A stretch of 64,000 nt of DNA, taken from NCBI GenBank assembly GCA_905221605.1, contig CAJNDS010001724.1, positions 299,978-363,977 on the forward strand. Direction: 5' to 3'. The notes under the pieces are model-generated. The model ran no database searches. It worked only from the letters and a program-made list of their open reading frames with translations, and was not told the origin of the DNA. Within the stretch, counting starts at the first letter, position 1. Every line of letters starts with the position of its first letter. Source of the stretch: Symbiodinium natans. Taxonomy: Eukaryota > Sar > Dinophyceae > Suessiales > Symbiodiniaceae. Below, piece by piece: positions 20,407-30,719 of this stretch. A program made the position numbers and the translations under genes.

Positions 20407-20636
20407 GGGGGGGGGGGGGGGGGGGAGGAAGGTGTTGGTGTTCAAACAGATTGAGGGCTGGCGGCCCCGGAAAAACCCGAAACGCCATCGAAGGAGTCTG
20501 TCGCGGGTCCTTCTTTTATTACCCTAACCCTATACACCCACAAAGAGCAACTTGGTACATAAATGTAGTATTCCTCTGCTTTGCTGCGCCATGGCTATGG
20601 GTAAGGGACTGGTGCATGGAGAGAGCGTGAGCCCAG

Positions 20637-20729
20637 GCCACTGTGACATCAGACCACTATGATGACGACTTCGACGAGGAGTTTGAAGACGACTTCGAAC
20701 CTGAGGAGACGATTGGGCTTCTTGGGGGC
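20637..20729 (+). CDS. Candidate terminal exon, Tyr/Phe/acidic type
   Basis: After GAGCCCAG reads ATVTSDHYDDDFDEEFED and then DFEPEETIGLLGG, running into a stop inside the following telomeric repeat. The Y-D-D-D-F pattern recurs in 24712 (YDETFESGEE), 43927 (YTHEFEFDEE) and 57434 (DFDEDFEDE). It may instead splice on from a GA donor before the end. Confidence 0.5.
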
Positions 20730-21268
20730 TTTAGGGTTTAGGGTTTAGGGGTAGCTCAACCGCAGTCCACGACATGTCGGGGAACCTCCTTCCCATGTGG
20801 TGGTGCCTTTGTGTGGATAAGGGTGGGGCTTCGGCAGCTTGGAACCCAGGGGTTTAGCATTGAGGTTCAGGTTTTAGGGCTCGAAGCTTTACCAGGACAC
20901 CCTCAACAAAACGTCAACTTGACAGGAGAGGAAGCAGCTTCCCCCAGCATATTAAGTTGAAAGCCCATGCTCTGACATGTGTTCCCGCCTTCTTCTGTCA
21001 TGCCACTTCTCAGCTTTATCCCTTTACAGCATGCTTCCCACACGTTTTGGGGTACACTGGCGGTCGCAAGCTCGGGCTCTTAGGTCCGCAGTACGTGGCT
21101 CGGGTTATCTGGGCGGCTGGGCGCCAACGTTCATCTGCAGCAGAAGCCATCGGTGGTACCCTATAAATGATGAGGGGCATAACCCGAAAACCTCAACCTT
21201 GAGCCCTATAAACCCTAAAATTCTTGCTACAACAGATTCCAAAAAGGACCATGACTTACATGATCTTG

Positions 21269-21352
21269 CATGGGTTTACGAAAATGGGGGACCCCTAAAA
21301 TTTACCCCCAACTAGTAGGAATCCCTTACACACAGGACCCCAACAAGGCACC
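21269..21352. mobile_element. Dispersed element, family F7
   Basis: CATGGGTTTACGAAAATGGG ... AGTAGGAATCCCTTACAC ... AAGGCACCCCCAAA. Copies at 24612, 50141 and 54931 share the GGGTTTACGA start and the AAGGACCCC box. Confidence 0.5.
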
Positions 21353-21444
21353 CCCAAACCCTAAAGCCTAAACCCTAAACCCTAAACCCTAAACCCGAAG
21401 TCGGAAACCATGATGACGAGTGAAAGCGGATCGTGGCTGCGCAG

Positions 21445-21481
21445 GACGGCGAGCAGCAGCCGGAGGAATACGCTGCAGCTG
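21445..21481 (+). CDS. Candidate small exon (DGEQQPEEYAAA+G)
   Basis: 37 nt between GGCTGCGCAG and GTGAGG, phase 0 to 1 as in B exons. Acidic and Ala-rich. Confidence 0.45.
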
Positions 21482-21964
21482 GTGAGGCTTCGCTCCCTGT
21501 GCATTTTGCGACCAGCTCTGAACCCTTTAGGGCTTGGGGTGTGTAGTGCTTAGAGGGAGTTTAGGCTTTGTAGGGTTTATAGGGTTTGCAGGGTTTATAG
21601 GGTTTGTAGGGTTTCTGAGGTTTGTAGAGTTTGTAGGGTTTAGGTTTAGAGTAGCCTCTATCTTGTACAAACCCGAAACCCAAAGCCCTGAACTGCATAC
21701 GACAGTCTGCAGAGCTTTGGGTTTGGTAGGGTCAGGAGGGGGGGCCGGGGGGAGTTGTAGGCTTGCTTCGTTTCTGAAAGGCACGCACTCTTTGTTGTAA
21801 GGTTTCATAGTGGGAGGCCTATGGGGTTTTCTAAGGATATCGGGGATGATGGGGTGTTTGTCGAAAGGGTTTGTTGTACGTATTCGCAGGAGGATTACAG
21901 GGAAGGGGTTTATAAGTTTTTTATACGGGGCTCTCTCACGCAACCCTGGCTAAACCATTTCGAG

Positions 21965-22052
21965 GCTGCTGCCGCAGATGACGCGGCGAGCCACAGCAGG
22001 GAAGCCCGGGCAAATATGCAAAATTGGCCAGGGGGTCACCGCCAACCGCAAG
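21965..22052 (+). CDS. Candidate exon, phase 0 to 1
   Basis: 88 nt between CCATTTCGAG and GTAACT, opening with AAAADDAASHSREARA. It keeps the B-type phase but has no RKG. Splice signals are good on both sides. Confidence 0.45.
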
Positions 22053-22501
22053 GTAACTCCTGAAGCCTTGAAGCCTGATTTCCGAGACCCCCGTGTTCCG
22101 AAAAGTAGCAGGTGCAGATTCATACCTTTCTGGAGTCCTCTGTGTCCTACCCAAAGCCTCCTATGTAGTACCTTTTTCGAGGTAGTATACTACAACCCCC
22201 TATAACTAACCCAAAAAGAACTACATTGGAGCCTTTGGGTAGGCCCCCCCCCCCCCCCATGCTCGAAGAATCGCATCGGAAGACCTGAAACCGAAGCTGA
22301 GAGTGAACCCCCGGCAGCCCCGAGCCTCCACCTTGGAGGGTCTCGTGTTTCGGGTTTAGGTTTGAGGTATTTAATGCTAGGCCCTCTGGACCCAAAACCC
22401 TATTACAGCAAGTCCAGGTGCAGAACGCGGCGCTTGGGGTCTTAGGGGGTATGAGGAAGGTAACCCTAAACCCTAAACCTGGGATTGCAAACGTTTGTGA
22501 G

Positions 22502-22580
22502 GCAGCGAGGACTTGGCTACAGCCCCAACAACCGGCCGCGGGGAAGCTTCTCCGCTTCTCAGACTGCACCGACACAGAAG
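22502..22580 (+). CDS. Candidate exon, phase 0 to 1
   Basis: 79 nt between TTTGTGAG and GTTGGT, opening AARTWLQPQQPAAGK and ending CTDTE. AG|GC acceptor as in the module exons. Family unknown. Confidence 0.45.
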
Positions 22581-22589
22581 GTTGGTTTG

Positions 22590-23400
22590 GATTTCAGGGT
22601 TGCAGGTTTAGGTTTTATAGGGTTTGGGGTTTATAGGGTTTAGGGTTCAGGGTTCAGGGTTCAGGGTTTAGGGTTTAGGGTTTAGGGTTTGTAATACAGG
22701 AGCCTGAAATGTGTACCTATATCATCCCAGTATGATATTCATATACCGATGGGAATTTGGCAGCCTTTAGCACAAAATGTTCATCTCTTTGGTTAAGGAA
22801 GCAAACGCCATTAACAAACAAAAAAAACACAAAACAACAGAAAGTACGGGTTCCGCTCGGTCTGAAAGAGGTTCGCCGAGCTTCGCTTCAGGTATTCACC
22901 AAGAGTACGCCCTAAAAAAGCCTGGATCCCAGGAAACAGTGCCAACACAAAACACAACTCAACTACACCCGCCTAAAAAAAGGCATCTGGGGGATCTGAA
23001 ATATATAGGGGAAAAGAAGAGGAGGGGATTTCACACACCAAACCCGTAAAGTTGCCAACAATACCCCCGGAACAATTCGGCGGGCCTACCATGCTTGAAG
23101 CACCCTGAACCCTAAACCTCAAAACCCTAAACCCTAGACTAGATGCTCAGAGTTCTCGCAATCAGGTAGAGGATGAGATTTTGGGGCAGAGGATTTCAAA
23201 TTTGAGGCTTGACCCTACACCTAAACCTAAATCCAAAACCCTGTAGGGTTTAACCCTCAACCTAAACCTAAATCCTAAACCTAAACCTATAAATTCAAAA
23301 CTTAAACCTAAACCTAAACCTAAGCCTAAACCTAAACCTAAACCTAAACCTAGCTCATATAAATCCTAAACCCTAGAGTTTAAGGGTTGCGGACGGCGGC
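22590..23400. other. Intron/spacer without a convincing gene
   Basis: Contains TTTAGGG repeat (22640-22690), an unusual A-rich stretch (22770-23000) that is open but has no family similarity, and at 23222-23352 a telomere-like array in which the 6-mer CCTAAA replaces CCCTAAA. Confidence 0.6.
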
Positions 23401-23551
23401 GCTCAGGAGCACCCACGGCACGACGACGTATGATGAGCTCCTTGGCTCCACGTAAAGGGACCCCCCAACGCTTTAGCGTTTAGGGTTCAGGGTTCAGGGT
23501 TTAGGGTTTAGGGTTAGGGTTTAGGGTTTAGGGCAGTAGTAGCCCTAACAG

Positions 23552-23693
23552 TAACACTACCTGTAATATGGGGGCCTGAAGAACTAGAATAGGGTTGGGG
23601 GGTTATTCTGGTATAGTTATAAGGGGACCCTAAAGGAATACGATTAGTAATCATTCCGACCCCAATAGTAGTCTCCAGGTACCTTATTGGCGT
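23552..23693. mobile_element. Dispersed element, family F9
   Basis: GTAATATGGGGGCCTGAAGA ... GGGACCCTAAAGGAATACGA ... ATTCCGACCCCAATAGTAG. The second copy is at 45972-46083. The two are about as similar as independent old insertions. Confidence 0.6.
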
Positions 23694-23797
23694 CTCTTAC
23701 TTTCAGGGTATCCTGCTGGTTGGGTGCCTGGTTTAGGGGTCCTCTATTTTCGTAAGCCCCCATATACCTTAGTCGGAATTATAGAAGTATACCTGTG

Positions 23798-23895
23798 GTC
23801 GCCATTGTAGTTCCTTTTTTGGGTTAACCAGGTTGAAGGTAAGGGTCATTTAATCGAAAAATAGGTTCACCCAAAAAAGGAACTACAATGGAGAC
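23798..23895. mobile_element. F8 TIR element, second copy
   Basis: GTCGCCATTGTAGTTCCTTT against AAAGGAACTACAATGGAGAC. Compared with 10028-10126 it lacks one inserted base in the right arm. Confidence 0.8.
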
Positions 23896-24219
23896 TATCT
23901 TAGGTAGTACCCTTGGCACTACTTAGAACGTTTTTACGTTTTTCGTACGGATTGAACAAACAGCAACAGCAACATGGAACGCAATCTATAGGCCCCGGCA
24001 GACGACCATACATTGAATGAAGCAGCGTTCGTGAAGTGGTGGGACCTCAGACGCTGCAAGGGCCCGCAATCACGAAACACAGGCGTTGGTTAACTCAAGG
24101 CGTTGATTTCGGGTTTAGAGTTTTGAGGTTAAGAAGTGAGAGATAGTGCCGATGAGTGTGAGCCCTGTAGCAGCTAGCAGTCTGGTGTCGCGGGGTTTGC
24201 AGGGCTCGCTCTCCTTTCA

Positions 24220-24600
24220 CTCTCTCTCTCTCTCTCTGTCTCCCCCTCCGTCTCTCTCCCTCTGTGACTCTGGACTTTCGCTCGGCTTTCTCTTTCTCTC
24301 TTTTGTTCATCTCTCTCTCTCTCTCTCTGCCTCTCTCTCTCTCTCTCTCTTCTTTCTCTTTCGCTCTCGCTCTGCATCGCCTAGTCTCTCGTTCGCTCCC
24401 TCTCTCTCTCTCTCTGTCTCTTTGGACTCCTCCCTTCTTCTCTGTACCTCCCGTGTCCCTGCTCTCAGTTTATCTTCCGCTTTCGCTTTTTGTCACCTCA
24501 AATATTTCCCTCTCTCTTTTCCCTTCTTCGCTTACTCTTTCTAGCTTTTTTTTTCTCTCTCTCTCTCTCTCTTCTCCCTCCCTTTCTTTCACTTCCGCTT
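24220..24600 (+). repeat. (CT)n-rich microsatellite region
   Basis: Interrupted CT repeats over about 380 bp. Long open frames here (Ser/Leu-rich + strand, Arg/Glu-rich - strand) are products of the repeat. Confidence 0.9.
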
Positions 24601-24611
24601 CTCGCGTAATA

Positions 24612-24687
24612 TAGGGGTTTACGAAAATAAGGTATCCCCCTTATCATAAGGACCCCAATCAGGTGCCCCTAATATCGTGAACCCCCA
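24612..24687. mobile_element. F7 dispersed element
   Basis: AGGGGTTTACGAAAATAAGG ... CATAAGGACCCCAATCAGGT. It directly abuts the CT-rich repeat. Confidence 0.5.
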
Positions 24688-25313
24688 TACCTCTGTCTCT
24701 ATGTCTGGCTCAGGTATGACGAGACGTTCGAGAGCGGTGAGGAAACCCACGAGGGAGACCCAACAGCAGGACACTTGCAGGCAATTGCTGGAAGGGCAGG
24801 TCTCGCCCTGCATCCCATTCCGACGTTTCGGGGTTTAGGGTTTAGGGTTTAGGGTCATGAGATGGAGCAAAGTGGGTTGAGTCTTTGGTTCCGGCAGATA
24901 TCGCATGGAGCCGGATCCCCCGCCCAGCAAGCCATCGACGCATTTTCATGCTCCATAAACCCTAAACCCTAAACCCTAAACCCTAAACCCTAAACCCTAA
25001 ACCCCACGCCGGCCTACACCCATCACCGAGGACAGCCTTCCCCAACCTCCTACAGCGAGTGGTCTGAGCCCGCCTGGACCTCATTAGGACTTATAGGGTT
25101 TAGGGTTTAGGGTTTTGGGTTTTGGGTTTAGGGCTTAGGATTTATTGGGTTTATTGAGGACTTAGGGTTTAGGGTTTGACCTACACGTGAAGGCTTCAGA
25201 GGCTTGGAGGCATAGGGCTTGGGGACTTGCATGGGTTTGGGGTTTAGGGTTTAGGGTTTAGGGCACGGTTTGAGTTTCTCAGTCCGTGCTTAAAACGGTT
25301 TTAGGGTTTAGGG

Positions 25314-25568
25314 TTCAGAGGTATCTCACTTTGCGCCAACACCTACATGAGAAGCACGGAGTGGAATCTTCTGACGACACCAAGCTATTGTGGTTTTCTG
25401 CAAGCAAGCCTAGAAGTGTGAGGTTGCAGAACAAACGATCCATGATGGCAAAGAGTATGCTGGCGCCACTTTTCCCGGATCTTGAGCTGGAGGTAGAGTG
25501 GAAGAAAGGTGTGATTTGGGCTGGCAAGTCCAGAATAGCTGCAGCCTTCCCGGTGGCACTCGCTGCTA
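25314..25568 (+). repeat. 255-bp exact duplicate of LINE ORF1 segment
   Basis: Identical as far as I can compare to 26266-26520 within ORF1 (offset 952 bp). It begins at TTCAGAGGTATCTC directly after telomeric repeat and ends at CTCGCTGCTA. In this copy the frame (RYLTLRQHLHEKHGVES...) runs into an unrelated ATGGCTACGG stretch and stops at 25630. So this is a duplicated fragment, not a gene. Confidence 0.9.
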
Positions 25569-25631
25569 TGGCTACGGCTCAAGGGTTTCGGCTCGGATTC
25601 CTTCTTGGGTGTTGGTGTAGTTGCTTCTGAC

Positions 25632-26666
25632 ATGTCAGCTCTCATGTATAGCCCTTCTGCTGGTCCTGTGAAGAAGAAACCTCGAGGGGATGATGTGGAC
25701 GGGGATGCCGATGAGCAGCTCGATGCTCTCATGAGGCTTCATCAGCATCCGGATGAGTTTGAGCTTGAGGGCACTGACGCCCCGTCGTGGGCTGTGGCAC
25801 TTCAGAAGAGTTTCCAACTGGAAATTCGACGCAGTAACGATTCACTTGGAGCTCTCGATGCTCGAATGACTAAGCTCGAGTCAGAGTCTGTTCGTGAAAG
25901 AAAGGACCTTGATAGACGAATTGCTGCTTTGGAGGAAATTGTCCAACAAACTGCGCATGGCTCACACAATGCTGCTGCTCCCTCTCAAGGTGTCTTCTCC
26001 AGAATGCCTCCTCCTGCTGAAAGGCAAGGGCAATCTGGTGAAGGCGGCTTTGCGTCTTCAGCACAGACGAGCACTGATACTGACTACAATCACATAGTGG
26101 TTGGTGAGTGGGAGGACGGAACCCCCAGAGCTGAAATCATTGATCGTATCCGAGCACTTTTGGCGTCCCATCAACCAACTCTGCAAGTGCAAGACATAGT
26201 GGTTTATGGAAGAAGAGGCTCAGTGGGTCACATCTTTCTCAGCAAGTTGCCAGGTGACGAGTCGTTTCAGAGGTATCTCACTTTGCGCCAACACCTACAT
26301 GAGAAGCACGGAGTGGAATCTTCTGACGACACCAAGCTATTGTGGTTTTCTGCAAGCAAGCCTAGAAGTGTGAGGTTGCAGAACAAACGATCCATGATGG
26401 CAAAGAGTATGCTGGCGCCACTTTTCCCGGATCTTGAGCTGGAGGTAGAGTGGAAGAAAGGTGTGATTTGGGCTGGCAAGTCCAGAATAGCTGCAGCCTT
26501 CCCGGTGGCACTCGCTGCTAAGCCTGGGAACAAAGTTGTGGCCCTATCTACTGATCCTGAGCAGGCTCAAGCGCTATACCATTTCAATGTTGGCCTGATT
26601 GCCAACATACGAGGCAAGACGGAACCCGAAGTTGAGGCGCATCTTTTCAAGATGCAGCAGAGCTGA
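25632..26666 (+). CDS. LINE ORF1 protein
   Basis: 344 codons from ATG (MSALMYSPSAGPVKKKPRG) to TGA. The N-terminus has a basic PVKKKPR cluster that could be a nuclear signal. Residues around 80-115 (ARMTKLESESVRERKDLDRR and on) have heptad spacing typical of a coiled coil. The C-terminal half (HIVVGEWEDGTPRAEIIDRI, then GSVGHIFLSKL) resembles an RRM-like RNA-binding fold. In LINEs, ORF1 proteins trimerise and coat element RNA. The TTG codon at 25605 would extend it nine residues. The stop is followed in the same frame by ORF2. Confidence 0.75.
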   Translation: MSALMYSPSAGPVKKKPRGDDVDGDADEQLDALMRLHQHPDEFELEGTDAPSWAVALQKSFQLEIRRSNDSLGALDARMTKLESESVRERKDLDRRIAALEEIVQQTAHGSHNAAAPSQGVFSRMPPPAERQGQSGEGGFASSAQTSTDTDYNHIVVGEWEDGTPRAEIIDRIRALLASHQPTLQVQDIVVYGRRGSVGHIFLSKLPGDESFQRYLTLRQHLHEKHGVESSDDTKLLWFSASKPRSVRLQNKRSMMAKSMLAPLFPDLELEVEWKKGVIWAGKSRIAAAFPVALAAKPGNKVVALSTDPEQAQALYHFNVGLIANIRGKTEPEVEAHLFKMQQS

Positions 26667-29600
26667 CACAGAGCCCAGCCGAGACCATGCAAACCCATTG
26701 TTGTACAGATATGCACTTGGAACATTAGGGGGCAGAGTGTGGGCAAAGCCAGCGACTGCGTGTTTCAAGATCATGCCCCGGAATTTATTTTGCTGCAAGA
26801 AGTGGGTGGCACGGGCGCTCTTGATTCTGTAAAGGAGGGCAACTCTCGTGATCATGTTCTGAGTCTTCCTAGTGATCTCAGGGAGCTGGTCATGGATGAG
26901 TCCTCAGATTTGCATGATTATCGAGTTTTTTCTGGCAACAACGAGGCCTACCTGGCACAGGTGATTGCTCTTGATAGGGAGGTTTGCGAGAGAGTCGTCT
27001 TCCACTACAAGGGCTTGAGGTTTATTGCGGTATGCTTCAAATGCGCTACAACCCAAAACTATCTCTTGGTCGTCTCAGCTCATTTTCCCCATACGGGGTA
27101 TCCGGATGAGGTGTATTCGGATGCATGCCAAGATTTGTGTTCCTTTGTTACCAAGTATTCACAGTATGACACTATTCTGGGTGGGGATTGGAATTGCCAG
27201 CAGGGAGATCCGCGTTTCGACTTGCTGGCTGTTCCGCTTTCCATTCTTGGCTTTGGGAATATTCTTGCAGGCCAAGCTACACGTTTCGGCAAGGACTCGC
27301 AGAGGGAACTTGATTTCTTCTGGTGGAGGGCGGCGCCTGACTCTGCTCCATCAGAGGTCCTTTCAACAGTAATTTCAGACACTGCACAAGCTATCAATTC
27401 AGACCATGCCATGGTTTTGGCTGAGCTGTTCAACTCAAGAAATGCTCCTCGCAAGAAGAGACGCTCTAAAAACATTAGGTGCTTGCCCTATTCGGTTGAT
27501 AAGCTCAAACTGCGAAGCCTGCTGGATGCAGATGATACTCAGTGCGGTGATCTGGGATTGCAGCAACAGTGGCGTAGAGTGAGGCAGCTTTCGGATGCGG
27601 TGTCGTCGCCGTTGCGTAGCAGGAAATTCAAAGACTCCAAATCTCTAAAAGAACTCTGCTCCCGACGACGCCTCGAACAAGATCCACAAGTTCGGCTATT
27701 GCTTACTAAGCTCATTTTGTCCCAGAGACAAGCAGAAAGGCAGTCCTGGTGCAATGAGATTTTGGATTTGGCTTCGCAGTGCCACTATGATTCCATTCGT
27801 CAAGCGCGGCGTCAGCATAATCAACATATTAGCTTAGACAGCGCACTGGAGAAGTATTCTACCGAAGATGCTTTCGTGCAAGATGTGCACTGCCATTTCC
27901 AGGCTAAGTTTGGTGCAGAGCACGGGGAGGATCCATGCTTGCCGTGGCAGCTGGAACTGCCGGAGGCGGCCCCATTCACTGAGTGCGAGGTTGCTGCTGC
28001 TGTGGGGCGTCTTAAGTATTACAAGGCTGCAGGGCCCTCTGGCATAAGCAATGAAATTCTCAAGGCTCTGGCGGAAACTTCCACGGGCCTCACGCTCCTC
28101 ACCTCCGTTTTCAATCTCATGCTTTTGCACCAGCCCCTTCAAGAACAGAGGCTTGCGGAGTTGTGCTTGATTGCAAAAACCCAACATATTTCTGTGCCCA
28201 GTGATTACCGCCCTATTGCTCTAATGGAGACTTTCCACAAGACCTACATGAAGATGCTAATCCTCAGGGTTCAGAAAGGGTGGCAACCTGCGACCTCGCA
28301 ACTCGGTGGACTCGCCAACTGTCAGCTTTTGGACTCGCTCTTGCTGGCTACAAATAGGCTGGAACGGGAATCACTTCAACAATCAGAGTCCTTTTGGTTG
28401 AGTGCTGACATACAGGGGGCTTTTGACAATGTGCAATGGGATGTGATGCATTCCTCACTTCTAAGAATGACGGACTCTCAATTTCATCCTGAACTCCTGC
28501 GGGTCTTCCACGAAATGCGACATCACCAGCTTTCAATGTCATGGGGTGGACGTACCAGTCGGTTCAAGCTCAACAAGGGGGTGCTTCAGGGTGGAGCCCA
28601 TAGTTCTCAAATCTTCGCTATGACCATGGAAGCTTTGTTTGTTTTGTTGAAGGAAAGATGGTGTGAAGAATTTCCGGATGCCGTATCTGCTTGGTGCTAT
28701 ATCGATGACTGTATACTGCTGTTTCGCGATTTGTCCACCATGGAAAGGGCTGTGCCTTGGATTCTGCAACAATTCCAGCGATTTGGGTTTATTTGGAATC
28801 CTACAAAGACCAAAATCTGTGCGGCGCCTGCTCAGCGCGAGCTTTTCCAGCGGACACGTCACAATATGCATGACTTTCTTAAACAGTGCCAGGTTGTTTC
28901 CCAGTTCAAATATTTGGGGTGCATGCTTACGGTGCCGGCATCAATTTCCACTGAGGGTCCCCCGCTGAGTGACTTATTGCTTGAGCAGGCCAAGGCTAAA
29001 GCCATTGCGGGCATTGAAAACATTAGGTCTTTCCTACGAAGGTGCCACTACGTGCGCTGGCCCTTGGCTCTTCGATTGTTGCAAGTATTTGTGCTTTCCA
29101 AGTGGTTATGGTTTTCCCCTTGCGTACACCCCACTATGCAAAGACTGCAAGCCATCAAAACCTTTCAGTTGGGAATTCTGGCAAGCGCGCTGCAGCTCTA
29201 TGTTCCCCTACACTGCGGCGATGCGCAGCGAAGGGGGTTGCACAGAATCAGGAGAAGAGCGTGTGCTGAAATGATTAGGTATTGGGCGCCTGGGCACTCG
29301 TGGGTTCGGTCATGGCTGTGGCGACGTTGGTCCTACTTGGGTCACGTTCTTCGTATGCCAGTGAGCCATCCTACACGTATGGAATTATTCTGTGACTTTA
29401 AACAGGTGCGCGATGGAAGAGCAATTACCACTGGAAGATGGCTGCTAAGCGTAATGCGAAACATTCTGAAGAATAATGCGTTGACCTTGTCTCAGATATC
29501 CAATCTTTACATGGACAAGGTGGAGTGGAACCATCTGTTCCCAAAGGTAGAGCAAATGTTCGCACTGCCAGATTCTGATGCCTTGCCTGCCTGTGCGGAT

Positions 29601-29948
29601 GACACGTGGGGGCGGTGGGCGGAATGTTACAATGCTGCGGTTGCTTGGTTCCGTGCTGTTTTCTGCTGGAGAGAAGAGGGAAGGCTTCACTTCAAGTGGC
29701 TGGATGTCCAGGAAGGTTGGATGCAGTTATCGTTCGCTGACGATGATTTTACCAGCGCAGTTCTTTCTTGGCTTAGCTGGCTTCGGTTGCTGGGTAAAGT
29801 GCCCCCTTTTGTCGTGCAGCTTACTGTCGACACGGATACTGAACGATGGCAGGAATGTGTGCAACATCTTATGCGTTTCTACTTCGATTGCGTTTTCGTG
29901 ATTGAGTCGGTTCCTGCTTCTCACGGGGACAGGGTTCGTCGATGCTGA
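26667..29948 (+). CDS. LINE ORF2: APE-type endonuclease and reverse transcriptase
   Basis: 1093 open codons after the ORF1 stop. Endonuclease domain: ICTWNIRG (catalytic Asn) in codons 15-22, FILLQEVG, GGDWNCQQGD and the SDHA active-site motif (27399). Reverse transcriptase: motif A SADIQGAFDNV (Asp at 28407), motif B KGVLQGGAHSSQ, motif C WCYIDDCILLF (YIDD 28698-28709), then FGFIWNPTKTK and FKYLGCMLT. C-terminal Trp-rich region RYWAPGHSWVRSWLWRRWSY. It nicks target DNA and copies element RNA by target-primed reverse transcription. No ATG precedes the endonuclease motif in this frame, and the first GTG (26739) lies after it. Frame intact otherwise. Confidence 0.85.
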   Translation, partial: HRAQPRPCKPIVVQICTWNIRGQSVGKASDCVFQDHAPEFILLQEVGGTGALDSVKEGNSRDHVLSLPSDLRELVMDESSDLHDYRVFSGNNEAYLAQVIALDREVCERVVFHYKGLRFIAVCFKCATTQNYLLVVSAHFPHTGYPDEVYSDACQDLCSFVTKYSQYDTILGGDWNCQQGDPRFDLLAVPLSILGFGNILAGQATRFGKDSQRELDFFWWRAAPDSAPSEVLSTVISDTAQAINSDHAMVLAELFNSRNAPRKKRRSKNIRCLPYSVDKLKLRSLLDADDTQCGDLGLQQQWRRVRQLSDAVSSPLRSRKFKDSKSLKELCSRRRLEQDPQVRLLLTKLILSQRQAERQSWCNEILDLASQCHYDSIRQARRQHNQHISLDSALEKYSTEDAFVQDVHCHFQAKFGAEHGEDPCLPWQLELPEAAPFTECEVAAAVGRLKYYKAAGPSGISNEILKALAETSTGLTLLTSVFNLMLLHQPLQEQRLAELCLIAKTQHISVPSDYRPIALMETFHKTYMKMLILRVQKGWQPATSQLGGLANCQLLDSLLLATNRLERESLQQSESFWLSADIQGAFDNVQWDVMHSSLLRMTDSQFHPELLRVFHEMRHHQLSMSWGGRTSRFKLNKGVLQGGAHSSQIFAMTMEALFVLLKERWCEEFPDAVSAWCYIDDCILLFRDLSTMERAVPWILQQFQRFGFIWNPTKTKICAAPAQRELFQRTRHNMHDFLKQCQVVSQFKYLGCMLTVPASISTEGPPLSDLLLEQAKAKAIAGIENIRSFLRRCHYVRWPLALRLLQVFVLSKWLWFSPCVHPTMQRLQAIKTFQLGILASALQLYVPLHCGDAQRRGLHRIRRRACAEMIRYWAPGHSWVRSWLWRRWSYLGHVLRMPVSHPTRMELFCDFKQVRDGRAITTGRWLLSVMRNILKNNALTLSQISNLYMDKVEWNHLFPKVEQMFALPDSDALPACADDTWGRWAECYNAAVAWFRAVFCWREEGRLHFKWLDVQEGWMQLSFADDDFTSAVLSWLSWLRLLGKVPPFVVQLTVDTDTERWQECVQHLMRFYFDCVFVIESVPASHGDRVRRC

Positions 29949-30360
29949 TGGGCAAGTGCGAGTAAGTGCCATGCAAGAGCGGTCTGTGTGCGCGGTGGTC
30001 AAAGAGCCACTGCCGATTTGAGTCGCTGTTTCCTGTAAGTGCAGTGGTCGCGGGCCGTTGCCTCTTTTGTGCTGGCTGTGATGCCACGACAGGCCTGACA
30101 TTGACTGAGCGCCTGTGAGAGAGAGAGGGTTCAGGGTATTCACAAGGGCTTTCGGGTTTAGGGTTTAGGGTTGGTTCATAAACAGCGCTTGCGGTTTGGT
30201 GGGTTTGTGTGTTGGACTTCGAGTTGGGGTAGGGCCGCCCTGGGAGAGCCTGGCTTGTCCCTAAGCCCGAAACCCCCAAAAGCCGAAGGCCCTAAACCCC
30301 GAAAAAGAAACGTGTCTTGCTGTCGATCATCATCACATCCCTGTGCAAGGGTTATAATCT

Positions 30361-30472
30361 GGGATGTTCCCCCTTATACTGACAGTCCTTAATCGCGATC
30401 GCAACCAATAAGGGATTGTAATAGGGGGTATTAGAATACCTATGAAGGACTGTTGGTATAAGGGGAACATCA
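30361..30472. mobile_element. F1 TIR element
   Basis: GGGATGTTCCCCCTTATACT + GACAGTCCTT against AAGGACTGTTGGTATAAGGGGAACAT. Core contains GCGATCGC. Confidence 0.75.
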
Positions 30473-30636
30473 CAAGTTAAGCCCTAAAACCCTAAACCCT
30501 AAACCGTAGGTTCCGGGAGGTCCATATGTTTTGTGCCCTCAGGGCAAGCGCGAGACGGGCCTGTGAGCCTGGGTAGTGGCAGGCCCTGCGGGCAGCAAGA
30601 CGTTTTCTGCGCTTCGGAGGGTTCAGGGTTTAGGGT

Positions 30637-30705
30637 TGGGATGCTCAATTCCCCCTTATACGAACACTCCTTAACAGCGATTATAAGAAGGGGGTACTAG
30701 AATGT
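30637..30705. mobile_element. F1 TIR element, right arm missing
   Basis: GGGATGCTCAATTCCCCCTT and CACTCCTTAACAGCG match F1. The element stops after AGAAGGGGGTACTAGAATG. Confidence 0.5.
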
Positions 30706-30719
30706 AGAAAAACGTAGGT

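Larger units (their letters stand above)
25314..30120 (+). mobile_element. LINE (non-LTR) retrotransposon, nearly complete
   Basis: Contains ORF1 (nucleic-acid-binding-like, coiled coil) and ORF2 (endonuclease and reverse transcriptase), followed by about 170 bp of 3' sequence ending near a GAGAGAGAGAGG stretch. There is no poly-A tail and no obvious target-site duplication. The telomeric repeat resumes on both sides (25240-25312 and 30128 on). The LINE interior has none, so insertion is young relative to the telomeric blocks or is kept free of them. Confidence 0.85.

Noticed and set aside
22837..22890. B-like peptide ESTGSARSERGSPSFAS
   Set aside because: Good GT donor, but the acceptor falls inside the first codon in the wrong phase.
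23400..23465. SSLAPRKG, a B-like end
   Set aside because: The frame with APRKG is closed or out of phase upstream and the following bases (GGACCC) are not a usual donor; may be a decayed B exon.
24095..24614. Ser/Leu-rich + strand and Arg/Glu-rich - strand open frames
   Set aside because: Products of the (CT)n repeat, with no other protein character.
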